Source: Blattamonas nauphoetae (Eukaryota; Preaxostyla; Oxymonadida). From it: a stretch of 64,000 nt of DNA. Of this stretch, positions 53,301-62,884 are shown one piece after another. Under the pieces are notes generated by a model. The model saw nothing but the letters and a program-made list of their open reading frames with translations. It did not search any database and was not told where the DNA came from. The stretch is from assembly GCA_033064195.1 (NCBI GenBank), contig JARBJD010000045.1, positions 124,001-188,000 of the forward strand. Direction: 5' to 3'. A program made the translations under genes and the position numbers. Within the stretch, counting starts at the first letter, position 1. Every line of letters begins with the position of its first letter.

Positions 53301-56300
53301 TGCTGGAGATTGGCAGATCGCACTTCCAACCACTCCTCCGCGAGTCGTTCGTGGAGAGCTTGGCAAGAATGGAAAGATTGTGTGTGCTGTGGAAGGTGAT
53401 AGACCCTCCACAAAACCGGTTTTATTTATTAAACCGGCTAAAATCAAAATAAGACGTTTCATCCACAATTTCGCCATAATCTCTTAACACGTTACGTAAT
53501 ACACCATTTCAAGAAGAACTAGTAATTTTTCAAAAACCAAGAAGTGACAAAAAGAAGGCATTTTCCCCATTATTTGGACACTTTCCCATGTTTCTAAGAG
53601 TTATTAAAGTACAATTCTTGCATTATATTGTGAAAAATGACCTTATATTGAATAAAACCGGTTGTGTATATTTTAGCCGGTTTTGTGGAGGGACTATGAT
53701 GAGACGGACCAAACGAAACTGCTCTTTGGATCGACATACAAAATGTCGACAGTGAGACTGAACGGAAACGAAGTGATTGTGAACGATGATGTGTTCTTCA
53801 CAGTTCCTCACGCTCCATTTATCACTTCAACCTCGTTCTCGTTTATGAACAGACAACACACGAGCTGCAAACTGTCGTTTGAAGGAACGGATCTTGTTTT
53901 GGGAGAATACAACGTGACGCTTGATCCTCCCTTCTGGGTCGTTGTGTCATTCTCGTCGGACTTGTTGGGAACGACAGGTGAGGTGAAGATTGGATGGGCA
54001 GACAGCATCAAATACTCTCAAACATACAAAATCCAATCGATTATCAGAACAGACAATGTGAATGATGTGATTCAGTTTGACTCTGACATTGAGATCGCAA
54101 CAGAACCCAAGCCAGATTCGATTGTCCTTTTTGTGAATTCGTCTGGCTCGTCGTCGCCGTTCTGTGGAGATTCATCACTTCCTTGTTCGTCGGTGGATGT
54201 GGGCTTCTCGATTGTATCTGGAATTGGGTTCGCTCACTCCGAAATGAAGATTGTGGAGTCAGCCAGTCAGAGTTCGCAGCATTCAGTCTCGTCCGGTTCG
54301 GTTCTGTCGCTTTCAGCGAGCAGCACAGTTTCAGCCACACTCGAGATTGACCCCTCTACATCGATGGGATCCCAAACTGGATTGTTCGTCGTCTCGTCAG
54401 CTCGATTGGAGTTCCACGAAGTCTCAGTATCTGTTCTCCAAACCGATCCTTCGTTCATCCTTGTCTATGCTAACAATTCCACTCTCGTTCTGAAAAACAC
54501 ATCGTTCTCTGGCAATCCACTCCTTTCGTCATATCACAATTCTGACTCATCTGAACACTCTCAGTTCGTGTGCGGCTGGTCGACAGGTCTGTTCCAGGGT
54601 GTTGCTACGCGCAGTCCGCGTTATGACTAGAGGCAGTCCGTTTTTTGGGCTAGGGGCAGTCCGTTTTTGCTAGGGGCAGTCCGGACATTGCTAGAGGCAG
54701 TCCGTCGTTTTCTGGGTTATTATTGGAGTTTTTCGCTCTTTTATTTGCACTATGACCACTACTACACATTTTTGAAGTCAAATTCAGTGAAATGATGAAT
54801 ATTAGTGAATTGATAGCGAGAAAGAGGTTATTTTGTTAGATCTGACCGAAAATCAAAGATAGGAGATAGAAAGTGTCAATACTATCCGAATCGCACCAAC
54901 GATGAAGGATGAAACACAAGAAGGAGATGATGAACAACCTTATATCCATTTCAATCCAAGATGGACCAGAAAAATTTGGTGACCTCCAACCACTCTCTCA
55001 CACGTATCTCCACATCATCGTTGTACTTTTCACCCTTTCGGCTGCAATGAACTCTCTTTCCTACATTCTGTTTGCTGTTTAGTTGTCGATCTTGTCAGAA
55101 TTGGAATTCAACTGCCGCCTGTGTTTGTGGAGATACCAGAAGGCATGAGGACGAGTGAATGCGGAAGAAAAGAAGACGGAGGGAGAGGAGCGACGCCTGT
55201 TGTGTGACCTCATCTGGCTGGGTCGTTGGAAGATACAGTCGCGCTGGGATTGATGACGTCGGATCGGAACGTGATGTGGGGGAGTACTGTGACTGAAATT
55301 GGGGTGTGTAGGATTGTGGTGTATTTTGTGTTTTCGTGGTTTTCTCTGTTTCTTTGTCGTTCTTCCTGTTTTCTTTGATTCTTGAGTTTTTGTGTGGCAC
55401 ACTCAGATTGTTGGAGAACTGCTGGTCTCGATCGTGGAGACAACGACATGGTTGACAGTGCGCTCGCAACAACGGCTGGCGGGACAGCAAGGAAGGAGGG
55501 TGGGCGGGCGAGAGGAGAAGTGGAGAGGGCCGAGCCGCGGGTCGAGTTGGGTGCTGCAGAGAGAGGGGAAGTCGATCGGGTTTGGGACGGAATGATGGAG
55601 GTGTGGGAGACACATTACCGCTGCTTGTTGTGTCGAGCGGGTGGAGGGAGTGAGGGATGGAGTCATCAACGAAGGATTTGGGTGACTGAGAAGGAACTTG
55701 CAAGGTGAGATGGGAGAGGGAGAGAGGAACAAGTCGGAGGTAGAGGAGATTGGGAAAAGGAGAGAGGGACGAATGGATGGAGGGGGAGTGGGGTGTTGGC
55801 GGCACTATTGTTGTCGACCGAGAGGGAGAAGGGGAGAATAAAAGAAAGCGGGAAACTGCAGATTCTCCGAATCCTTCTTCGGTTTATATTTGCCGGATTG
55901 GTGAAGTTGAAGGAAGGCAGCGAGTAGAACGAGGAGGAGAGAGACGAGAGAGGAGGATCGAGAACAAAACTAATCATCAAAATCAGGAGAAAAATGGAGA
56001 AATGAAAGATGTTTGCATTTTTTTCACGATTCCCTTCATACATTTCAAGAAACAGAGTCTTTAAGAAAGATATTCACCATGCATTGAAATGGTCATAGTC
56101 TGGTCCGCCATCTCTGTATCACATCTTTCCCTTCAATATCAAGACTATTTCGATTTGATTGACCGTAAGAAAGACGCATCTCTCACAATCGGTCAGATCT
56201 AACAAAATAACCTCTTTCTCGCTATCAATTCACTAATATTCATCATTTCACTGAATTTGACTTCAAAAATGTGTTATTGTGATCATAGTGCAAATAAAAG

Positions 56301-58193
56301 AGTGAAAAACTCTAATAATAGCCCAGAAAACGATGGACTGCCTCTAGCAATACGCGGACTGCCCCTAGCAAAGTCGGACTGCCCCTAGCACAAAAAAACG
56401 TACTGCCCCTAGTCAAAACGCGGACTGCGCGTAGCACTACCCGTCTGTTCCAACTCTCAAACTGCGTCACAACTATCACCAGCTCGCAACTTCACGATCT
56501 TCCTGAAGGAGCGTTGAACATGAAGGGTGGTTCTCTCTCAGTGGAGACATCGACATTCCACGACAACTCACCCAAAGGCACCCTCTTCCCGTCAGCTCGT
56601 CGAAACATCCTCTGTTCGGAGAATGGGAAAGTGAATGTTGGGAGTCTGAGCAGTGGAGATGGATCAGCTGACAAGCATCCTCATCTCTGGCTCTCGTCAA
56701 GTGATTGTGTTCTGAGTGGCGAGGATGTGAACACCAACGCACCCTTCTTCGTCCCCACCCTCTCGTCGGACTCAACGAGCTCGTGGAACAAGAAAGAGAA
56801 AGAGTTCGACGTGACGATTCTCGGGACAACGCTGATTCCGTGTGGGCTGTTCCTCGAAGTGTTTGATGTTCGGAAAGACAGTTCAGAAGGAGAGTCATTT
56901 CCGATTGAATTGACGCAACAGTCTGCCGTCTCTTTCACCGAAACGAACATCACATTCACGCTTCCTGCTTCCTCACTCGCCGATCTGGACTCGTCGGCGG
57001 AATGGCGTGGTCGACTCGTTTTTGGATTGAACCAGAAAACTCGCAACTCGTTCCAGATTAAAATGAATTCGTCGGGTCGGTTGGCGGAATCGGCGAAGGA
57101 GAACATGAAATGGTGGCTTCCTCTCGTGCTCGTCCTCTCGACCATCGCCATCCTCGTGATCGTCATTTTGGTTGTGCTGATGCGTCGACGAAGACGGAAA
57201 GACAAAGCGAAGACCCAAAAACTGACTGAGTCCATGGAACTTGATGTTGGGGAGGAAGACATGAAAATCGAAGACACGTCACAAACGACGACAGATCGTG
57301 TTGATTGCACGTCAGACTGCACGACAACGAAAATGGGATCGGTCATGACTGAAGAAAGGGAGCCGAGCAGAAGAGGGATGTCTGAAGCGATTTGGGAAGA
57401 TGAGATGGCGATGGCGTGTGGAGTGGACGGAAAAGAAGTGAAAGTGCTGAACAAGCACGACACGCTGTTCAACCGTCTGCACCATCCGCAGCCTGGTCTG
57501 GAGATTGAGAAGGATGTTGTTCGGAAGCAGATCTTGTCGACGCTTCAGTCGATCTCGGGATCAGGACGGAACGAGTTCATTCTGAAGCAGTTGTCGCCGC
57601 ACGAGATTTTTTTCGATTTGGCGGGTGTTGTTGGACTGAACATGCAGCAACACCCGCACCATGAGCACGGAGCGGATCAGCTGGGATTGAAACAACAACT
57701 TGTTCAAGAACACGCACTCCAAATCGAACCGACCTCGACCGATCCCGAAATGGTGGAACAGACATGGAAGGACGACCGAAGAGGAATGAGTGAGGTGGGA
57801 TTGTGGAAGAAGGATGAGTCGGGGTCGGTGGAAGGAGACAGTTGGAAGGCGCCTGAAGTGATGATGGGGAAGAAGGGAGTGAGGTCGGAGTCGGCAGCTG
57901 TGTTCAGTTTTGGGCTGATTCTGTGGGAGTTGGAGACGCTTCAAATTCCGTTCACTGAACTGGATGCGCTGAATGCTCACCGCCAGCTGAAGACGGGCCA
58001 GCCTCTTCCGATGGACGGGATTGAGTCGCCGGAGCTGGTGGAGATGATCAGGCAGTGTGTGGACGTGGACCCAGCGAAGAGGCCGTCGCTGTCGGATTTG
58101 GAGAAGTTTCTGAATCTTCCTTCACTCCACAGACCCTCCCACTTGCTCACTCTGAACCCAGCACCGTTTGTGGACACATTCCAACGAAACTGA
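47256..58193 (+). CDS. Large secreted/membrane beta-helix receptor-like pseudokinase, split by three elements
   Basis: Four open segments, 47256-50315, 52447-53399, 53700-54596 and 56453-58193, join in one frame of 6651 nt (2216 residues plus stop) when three inserted elements are removed. Predicted order: signal peptide (MSTIFIHVLFTLFIHPLLSH), an ectodomain of parallel beta-helix-type repeats, several Ig-like modules, a second beta-helix-like stretch, one transmembrane helix (LVLVLSTIAILVIVILVVLM), a basic stop-transfer (RRRRRK), an acidic linker, and a degenerate protein kinase C-lobe. The start is supported by the signal peptide; the frame has no upstream ATG. The architecture resembles multi-copy receptor-like (pseudo)kinases of oxymonads (recalled, not checked). 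It probably sits at the cell surface. Ligand and signalling role are unknown. Confidence 0.82.
50318..52444. mobile_element. 2.1-kb insertion with intron-like AGGT duplication (introner candidate)
   Basis: It has an 11-bp perfect inverted repeat (GGGTGATTCTA at the left, TAGAATCACCC at the right) and AGGT at both flanks (50314-50317, 52445-52448). The duplication places AG|GTGGGT at the left and CACCCAG|GTG at the right. A spliceosomal intron from 50316 to 52446 would therefore remove it precisely between codons GAG and GTG. No gene inside; AT-richer than the flanks; frames under 100 codons. It could equally be an ordinary long intron whose ends look palindromic by chance. Confidence 0.65.
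52447..53399 (+). CDS. Receptor gene segment 2: Ig-like modules
   Basis: Continues the module cut at 50315 (VNSNDDLSVKNETHCTVSFA). Further modules begin VNIPNAPCVTNISCTL, STPAGPTLSNVSCSLDSS and STPPAPIRVEDAKAALND. Each has the same ending pattern, a Y-G-(Q/H)-S-(F/Y)-S-V or L-F-N-S-A-Y-type turn before the next proline-rich start. The frame upstream of 52447 (to 52282) belongs to the insertion. The segment ends inside an Asp codon at the TGA insertion site. Confidence 0.82.
53400..53696. mobile_element. 297-bp MITE, CCTCCACAAA ends, TGA duplication
   Basis: Left end TAGACCCTCCACAAAACCGG, right end (inverted) TAGTCCCTCCACAAAACCGG; TGA on both sides (53397-53399, 53697-53699). Each end has two AAACCGG-type motifs (CCGGTTT at the right) about 20 bp apart. 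Same end design and same TSD as the 14751-17806 element, but with AAACCGG where that one has AAACCCG. Removal rejoins gaa-ggt-gat-gag in frame. Confidence 0.85.
53700..54596 (+). CDS. Receptor gene segment 3: Ig-like module and second beta-helix-like part
   Basis: Begins DETDQTKLLFGSTYKMSTVR, completing the module left at 53399. One more module follows (VPHAPFITSTSFSFMNRQHT). Near 54090-54596 there is a secretory beta-helix-like stretch starting IVLFVNSSGSSSPFCGDSSL, rich in Ser and Val with SSARLEFHEVSVSV-type strands. It ends in CGWSTGLFQ at the next insertion. Confidence 0.8.
54597..56442. mobile_element. 1.85-kb MULE-like TIR element, GCAGTCCG ladder family, copy B (10-bp duplication)
   Basis: Both ends are present: GGGTGTTGCTACGCGCAGTC at the left, GGGTAGTGCTACGCGCAGTC at the right (inverted). 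The ends match over more than 100 bp, and GTCTGTTCCA is duplicated at 54587-54596 and 56443-56452. GCAGTCCG occurs five times at the left (starts 54611, 54633, 54657, 54677, 54697) and, with two degenerate sites, five times at the right with nearly the same spacing. Removal restores ggt-ctg-ttc-caa-ctc in the receptor gene. The interior has only eroded frames. Copy A is at 1-1916. Confidence 0.9.
56453..58193 (+). CDS. Receptor gene segment 4: juxtamembrane, transmembrane helix, pseudokinase lobe
   Basis: 580 codons including the stop. After LSNCVTTITSSQL and a last beta-helix strand (GGSLSVETSTFHDNSPKGTL) comes an ectodomain stem, then the transmembrane helix encoded near 57120-57180 and a basic RRRRRK flank. 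The kinase-like part keeps LSPHEIFFD where active kinases have the HRD loop, and WKAPEVM as the APE motif. It reads SAAVFSFGLILWELETLQIP where the conserved Asp of subdomain IX should stand, and ends DPAKRPSLSDLEKFL. No glycine loop, VAIK Lys, HRD or DFG is seen, so it is predicted to be catalytically dead. Function could be scaffolding or ligand-coupled signalling. Confidence 0.85.
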
Positions 58194-58199
58194 TACATC

Positions 58200-58990
58200 C
58201 CGACCTCGTCGTCCTCTCCTCTGGAGTGATATCCTCGAATAATCCATTCCTTTTTATTCTCCAGCAGTCTTTCTCACACATCAACGACACTTTCCGTTCT
58301 CCTCATTTAACATTGTCCGTCACGTCTTTTGCAAGGCAGATGTGACAGGAGTGTCTTCTCTGAGCCGTCTCTTCCTGACTGCATCTCTTCTTTCTGCACA
58401 CATCTTACTCAAATGTTAATTTCGTCGGATATCTTTTGTTTTTCTTGTTTCAACTCTTCAGTTCGTCACGCGCACCTGACAATCTTCGTCTGACCCGACC
58501 TTTTCCACAATTCACCAACTTATCGTCTAGCGACCACTTTCTTCTTTTGCCTCGATATATCGATTCTGTTCTGATCCGATTTCGTTGTTTTGTTCGATTG
58601 TGCTTGTGTTTCTGGCAATCGCTTCACTCTGCTTCTCATTCACCATTCTTTGCCAGTTCTCTCGAAAGAGACTCGCGTCACCCTTTCTTCGTTAACTCAA
58701 TGCCCTCTATCTCCACAGGGTCCATCATTCGGCTTTTTTCTCGTATTCTCACTTCGGACGAGACCGTCTCGATGCAGATGTCCGTCCTGGTGGAAGTCTT
58801 GATTCATGATTAACATTTTGTCTTTTCCTCAAAACGAACGGAACCAAATGCTTTGTTGGGGGAGAAACATCACGTTTTCAATGTGTCTGTGATCGTCCCA
58901 TTGACTGATTGCTTCAGGACAGCTGTTTCGTTTTACCCAAGTGAACCACACATTGATGATCTCGTCTGACGGTATCAATCATTTTGTCCT
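58200..58990. other. 3' flank of the receptor gene, no gene seen
   Basis: Pyrimidine-rich on the plus strand with only short frames. No spacer homology recognised. Confidence 0.4.
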
Positions 58991-59031
58991 CTTCATCCCA
59001 TGATTGATCCAGAATACTCTCCATTCCTGAA

Positions 59032-59418
59032 ATGGATCCAACTGATCAATCTTCAATCGATTCAGTGTCACAAGCCTTCGTCTCTCTTGTTTCAATGGTG
59101 AGATATGACTTTCATTTTGAAGAGGAGCTTCTTCATATGCCTGTCATTCTCACGATCACAAGTTGTCTCACATTCTTCGAAGATGAGCACTCAATCTGGA
59201 CTTTTTTGAATGACCTGAACTCTCTCGAGCGGGAATGGAACGACCAAGGCAGAGATGTGCGAGAGATGTGGAAGACAGTGCACCGAGTGTTGAGAATGGA
59301 GGGCTTCGAAGATGCGATCGAACAAAAGCTGCAGAACGACCAAAATTCACAATCAGGACAATGGACTGTTGACAGCTCGATCAGATGGAACATCAAGACG
59401 GGCACGAACATTGCATGA
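59032..59418 (+). pseudogene. ARM-like array protein, copy 11 (N- and C-terminal ends fused, middle lost)
   Basis: Just upstream of the ATG a PEYSPFLKW stretch recalls the family FLNW motif. The frame then jumps to the C-terminal third: ELLHMPVILTITSCLTFFED, then VREMWKTVHRVLRMEGFEDA, and a C-terminus shared with copy 10 (QSGQWTVDSSIRWNIKTGTN). About 230 family residues are missing. The remaining 128-codon frame is open. The upstream GACCCATAACGAG motif is absent. Confidence 0.7.
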
Positions 59419-59815
59419 CTTGAATGGAATGGACGGGATCCAGCGAAGACTCGAACTGTTTCTCGATTGAATGAGAGAGAACACCGTTGATTGTTCGATG
59501 ACTTTGAACTTCAAGCTTGGAATGAACTTGCAGAACTTGCCGAAACTGATTCGGGAACACTGGAACGCCACGAAACTCTTCGCTGTCCACGCTCAACCAT
59601 CTCCCGCCCCTTTTCCTCGTTTCTCCCGATTTCAACACCACTCTCGCTCTCTCGCTCTGTTGTGTTTTGATTTGAAGAGTGATTGACTCATGACGAAGGA
59701 TTGTCGAGCTGATGTGGGACTGACTCGAACTCTCTCCACCACACTCGTCACACACCCTGATCCTCCTTCCCCTCGTCGGACAATGGATTTTCTTTTATTT
59801 TAAAGGCATTGTCTG
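59400..59815. repeat. 3' flank duplication, copy 2 (right of the large gene)
   Basis: Second copy of 46440-46860, same orientation, very similar throughout until it diverges after the shared GGCATTGTC. Confidence 0.75.
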
Positions 59816-60140
59816 TCTGGCCATTTGAAGGCGGATTTTGGTTCGATTGAACGACGCCTGCTCCATCGACAATCACGCAACGACGACACTCACTTCTCAC
59901 CAGAACTCCATTTGCGTGAACTCTGATCGAATGACTCGAACATTTAGAGATTCTGAGCACGATATTCACATTGACTTTCGTTCATTCGTCGTTCATCACC
60001 TTTGTGATTCCAACTTCCGCTTCGTCTCGTTCACAAGTTTCCGCTTCATTCATGGATTGTCTCACCGTTCGTTGGTTCGTTTTGGTTCTTCCTTTTCACT
60101 GATTATTTCATTTCACTCTCTTAGCTTCTTCAGATCATCT

Positions 60141-60153
60141 GACCCATAACGAG
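60141..60153 (+). promoter_or_regulatory. Conserved GACCCATAACGAG element of array copy 12
   Basis: Exact motif, 24 nt before the ATG at 60178, followed directly by TGA in the extended frame. Confidence 0.55.
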
Positions 60154-60177
60154 TGATTCATATCCAAGTCGGAAAGA

Positions 60178-61251
60178 ATGAACCCGATTTGCAAGAAAAC
60201 AGACACATCATCAAGTTCAACACACTCTGATTTACCCTCCCCTCAATTACCATTTCCAACGGATTGTTCTGCTTTCCTGAATTGGGATGAAGAACTGTTT
60301 GAAACAGTTGACAAACAAACTGTTGTTTTTCAATCATTCGTTGCCACATTGAAGTTTCAGCCTGCACTTGATGCATCGTTGGAAGCCAAAGCAGTGAAAC
60401 TTCTGGAATATGTGGATCCGGATCGAGGAAAAACAGCCCATGCTTTTCTCAGCAGCTTTGGGCGAACCATTAAGAAATCTTCGAAAAACTTCATACAATC
60501 CATTGTGGTGCTCGTATCTTCACCTCATCGAGCAATCACCACAGCAACAATGAAGACGCTCCTCTCTTTGATTGACTGGTGTCATTCTCATGACCAATTT
60601 GCCCTCGTCAAAGCTGGTCTGGTCCCTCAACTCATCAACACTCTCAATCCACAATCACTTTCATTCTCAGAAGCAGTCGATATCCACGCCCGTCTCATGG
60701 ATATCATCCGCGAATCTTTCTTGCTCGCAACTCCCGAGAGTCTCGAACAACTCGGAATTGAAGATGAGGATGAACAACAAGCTGTTCACAAGACGGTTCT
60801 GAAGAAAGTTATCATCCCTTCGGGGCAGTTTATTCGGTATTTCTGCGTGAACCGCTATTCGATCATCGATGGTGAGCTATCGTATGAATTGATGGAACTC
60901 CTCGCCCACCTCCTCCGAATATCTTCATACTATCAACCAGCAGTGGATATTGTTCTTCATATGCCTGTCATTATCGCGATCCCTTGTTGCCTCACATTCT
61001 TCGAAAAAGATACGACAATCTGGACTTTTCTGTTTTACATGGTCATTGCCCAGTGGGAATGGAACGACGAAGGCGGAGAAGTCCCACAGATGGGGATGAT
61101 AATGCTTCGAATGTTGAGAATGGAGGGCATCGAAGATGTGCTCGAGGAAAAGTTGCAAAACGACAGAAACGAAGACTTTGGAAACCGTCTTGTTTCTTAT
61201 TCGATCAGATGGAACAATTTGCAGGGCATGAACATTCCGAAACAGGAATAG
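60178..61251 (+). CDS. ARM-like array protein, copy 12 (357 aa)
   Basis: Intact standard-length member. FLNWDEE is at residues 33-39, VVFQSFVATLKFQPALDAS near 49-68, FIQSIVVLVSSPHRAITTAT near 108-128, LVKAGLVPQLINTLNPQSLS near 143-163, IPSGQFIRYFCVNRYSIIDG near 219-239, AIPCCLTFFEKDTTIW near 266-281 and MLRMEGIEDVLEEKLQNDRN near 313-333, ending NNLQGMNIPKQE. It lacks the small membrane ORF of the other spacers; a MITE lies 160 bp downstream instead. Unknown function, probably a cytoplasmic helical-repeat adaptor. Confidence 0.87.
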   Translation: MNPICKKTDTSSSSTHSDLPSPQLPFPTDCSAFLNWDEELFETVDKQTVVFQSFVATLKFQPALDASLEAKAVKLLEYVDPDRGKTAHAFLSSFGRTIKKSSKNFIQSIVVLVSSPHRAITTATMKTLLSLIDWCHSHDQFALVKAGLVPQLINTLNPQSLSFSEAVDIHARLMDIIRESFLLATPESLEQLGIEDEDEQQAVHKTVLKKVIIPSGQFIRYFCVNRYSIIDGELSYELMELLAHLLRISSYYQPAVDIVLHMPVIIAIPCCLTFFEKDTTIWTFLFYMVIAQWEWNDEGGEVPQMGMIMLRMLRMEGIEDVLEEKLQNDRNEDFGNRLVSYSIRWNNLQGMNIPKQE

Positions 61252-61411
61252 AATCAGACATGAACCAGCGACCATTTGTGCGGATCCACGTTGACTACAC
61301 ACTTTCGAATTTTTTGAAACAAATCAGAGAATAAAACCGAAAAAGAAGTGAGATTCCACGACGCATCTTAATTTCTCTTCTAACGAGCTCTATAGTGATG
61401 AACGGTCGTTA

Positions 61412-61766
61412 CAGGGTGATTCAGATGTAATTGTCTTTCATGGGGCAGATCAACTTCGGACGAAAATCTATTGCCAGCATCGATAATCTTTCTCATCTTC
61501 GTAAGGCTTAGGCTTGTCGTTTTTAATCATTTCATGTCAACGAGGTTGATAATTAAGTTCAGCTGTCAGAGAAAAGGAGGTTAACCGAAATGTCTTTTCA
61601 CCGTTTCTTTCCTTCCACGGACTGATCATCAACCTCGTTGACATGAAATGATTAAAAACAAAAAGCCTAAGCCTTCCGAAGATGAGAAAGATTATTGATG
61701 CTGCAAATGGATTTTCATCCGAAGTTGATCTGCCCCATGAAAGACAATTACTTCTGAATCACCCTG
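61412..61766. mobile_element. 355-bp mariner-type MITE with near-complete inverted repeats
   Basis: Both ends start CAGGGTGATTCAGA, flanked by TA (61410-61411, 61767-61768). The inverted repeats are about 145 bp each with few differences, leaving a centre of only about 60 bp. It can fold into one long hairpin. The ends differ from those of the 5.74-kb mariner-bearing element, so its transposase source is another family. Confidence 0.88.
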
Positions 61767-61769
61767 TAC

Positions 61770-62880
61770 TTTCTTCTGTCGTCATTAGCTTCGAACATGT
61801 GAGGTTTCTGTTTGGTTGAACTGGAAAATATCAGACAGTGAATGTTTTGATGCTGAAACTGGAGCTTGAAGGACAAAAAACCAAAACACGGTGATATCCG
61901 ACAATGTGATCAGATCGCAGAAAATGACTTCCCAATGTCTCGTGTGTCATTCAAAAGAATCTTATTCGACTTTGTTCATGTTTTTAGTGATATGACATCC
62001 CTAGTTTATTCTCGCAAAGGATATGGTCGACTTCAGAAGTTGGTTCGAAGCAAACACGGGAACTGAATGGTGACTGAATATTATCAAGTCTGAAAATGTT
62101 GATAAAAAAGGGATCAAACACGATGAAGTTGGATTATTATGTCTGGTGTCGTCTAATTGCGAATCGCCGTGAACTGTCGATTGGAGTCTGTTTCTTTTGT
62201 GATTGACTCAGAATGGCATCTGTTGGGAGACGATTCCGGAAAACAGATAAGATTTGTGCGATTGTTTGATTGACCATGTCCTTTGGATGAAATTGAACAT
62301 TGAAATCGCCTGATTTTGACTGGATTTGTCTAAGGAGAATATTGTTCGGGACAATGTTTGAAATGAGTTGTCAACACTGAGAATGTGGTGTTTGATCTCA
62401 TCATCCCTTCTATTGTTGGAGATCAGGAAAAAAACGGACTTCATTTTCTTCTGTAATAAAAATCCACGAGAGAGCTGAATTTGTGAGATATTTTGATGAA
62501 GAGGTCACATAATCGGATATTTATAAGTGGAATTCGGTCTTTCTGTGATGGACAAGGTCTCAGAAGATGACGCTGTCGATACGAATATTGTGAAATGGGC
62601 GAGCGAAATGTCAGGATCAAGGAATGAAATGGCAAAAGAAAGGGATGAGAAGTGATCTCCTCTTCCATGTAGTGGTCACGACTCAATCTGGTGCGTTTTT
62701 GCGGAAAGTGCGAAGTCATCGTGGATTCGCAAATTTCTTCAACATTATATTTAAATCATTCTTTTCATCATTATTCTCTGAAATACCTCTCTCTTGATTG
62801 ATTACAATGATCAGAGTGCATTTCTGAATCGGTCCCACATCGACCATCATCTTCGACTCTTCGGAAAGCCAGAAGACCCA
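61770..62880. other. Gene-poor spacer
   Basis: Frames of up to 92 codons without motifs. The part near 62750-62880 is homologous to the spacer at 42400-42860. Confidence 0.45.
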
Positions 62881-62884
62881 ACAT

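Noticed and set aside
54597-56442. Insertion removable as a spliceosomal intron
   Set aside because: The left flank offers AG|GTCTGT, but no AG lies at the matching right position; splicing would not restore the frame exactly, unlike at 50318-52444.
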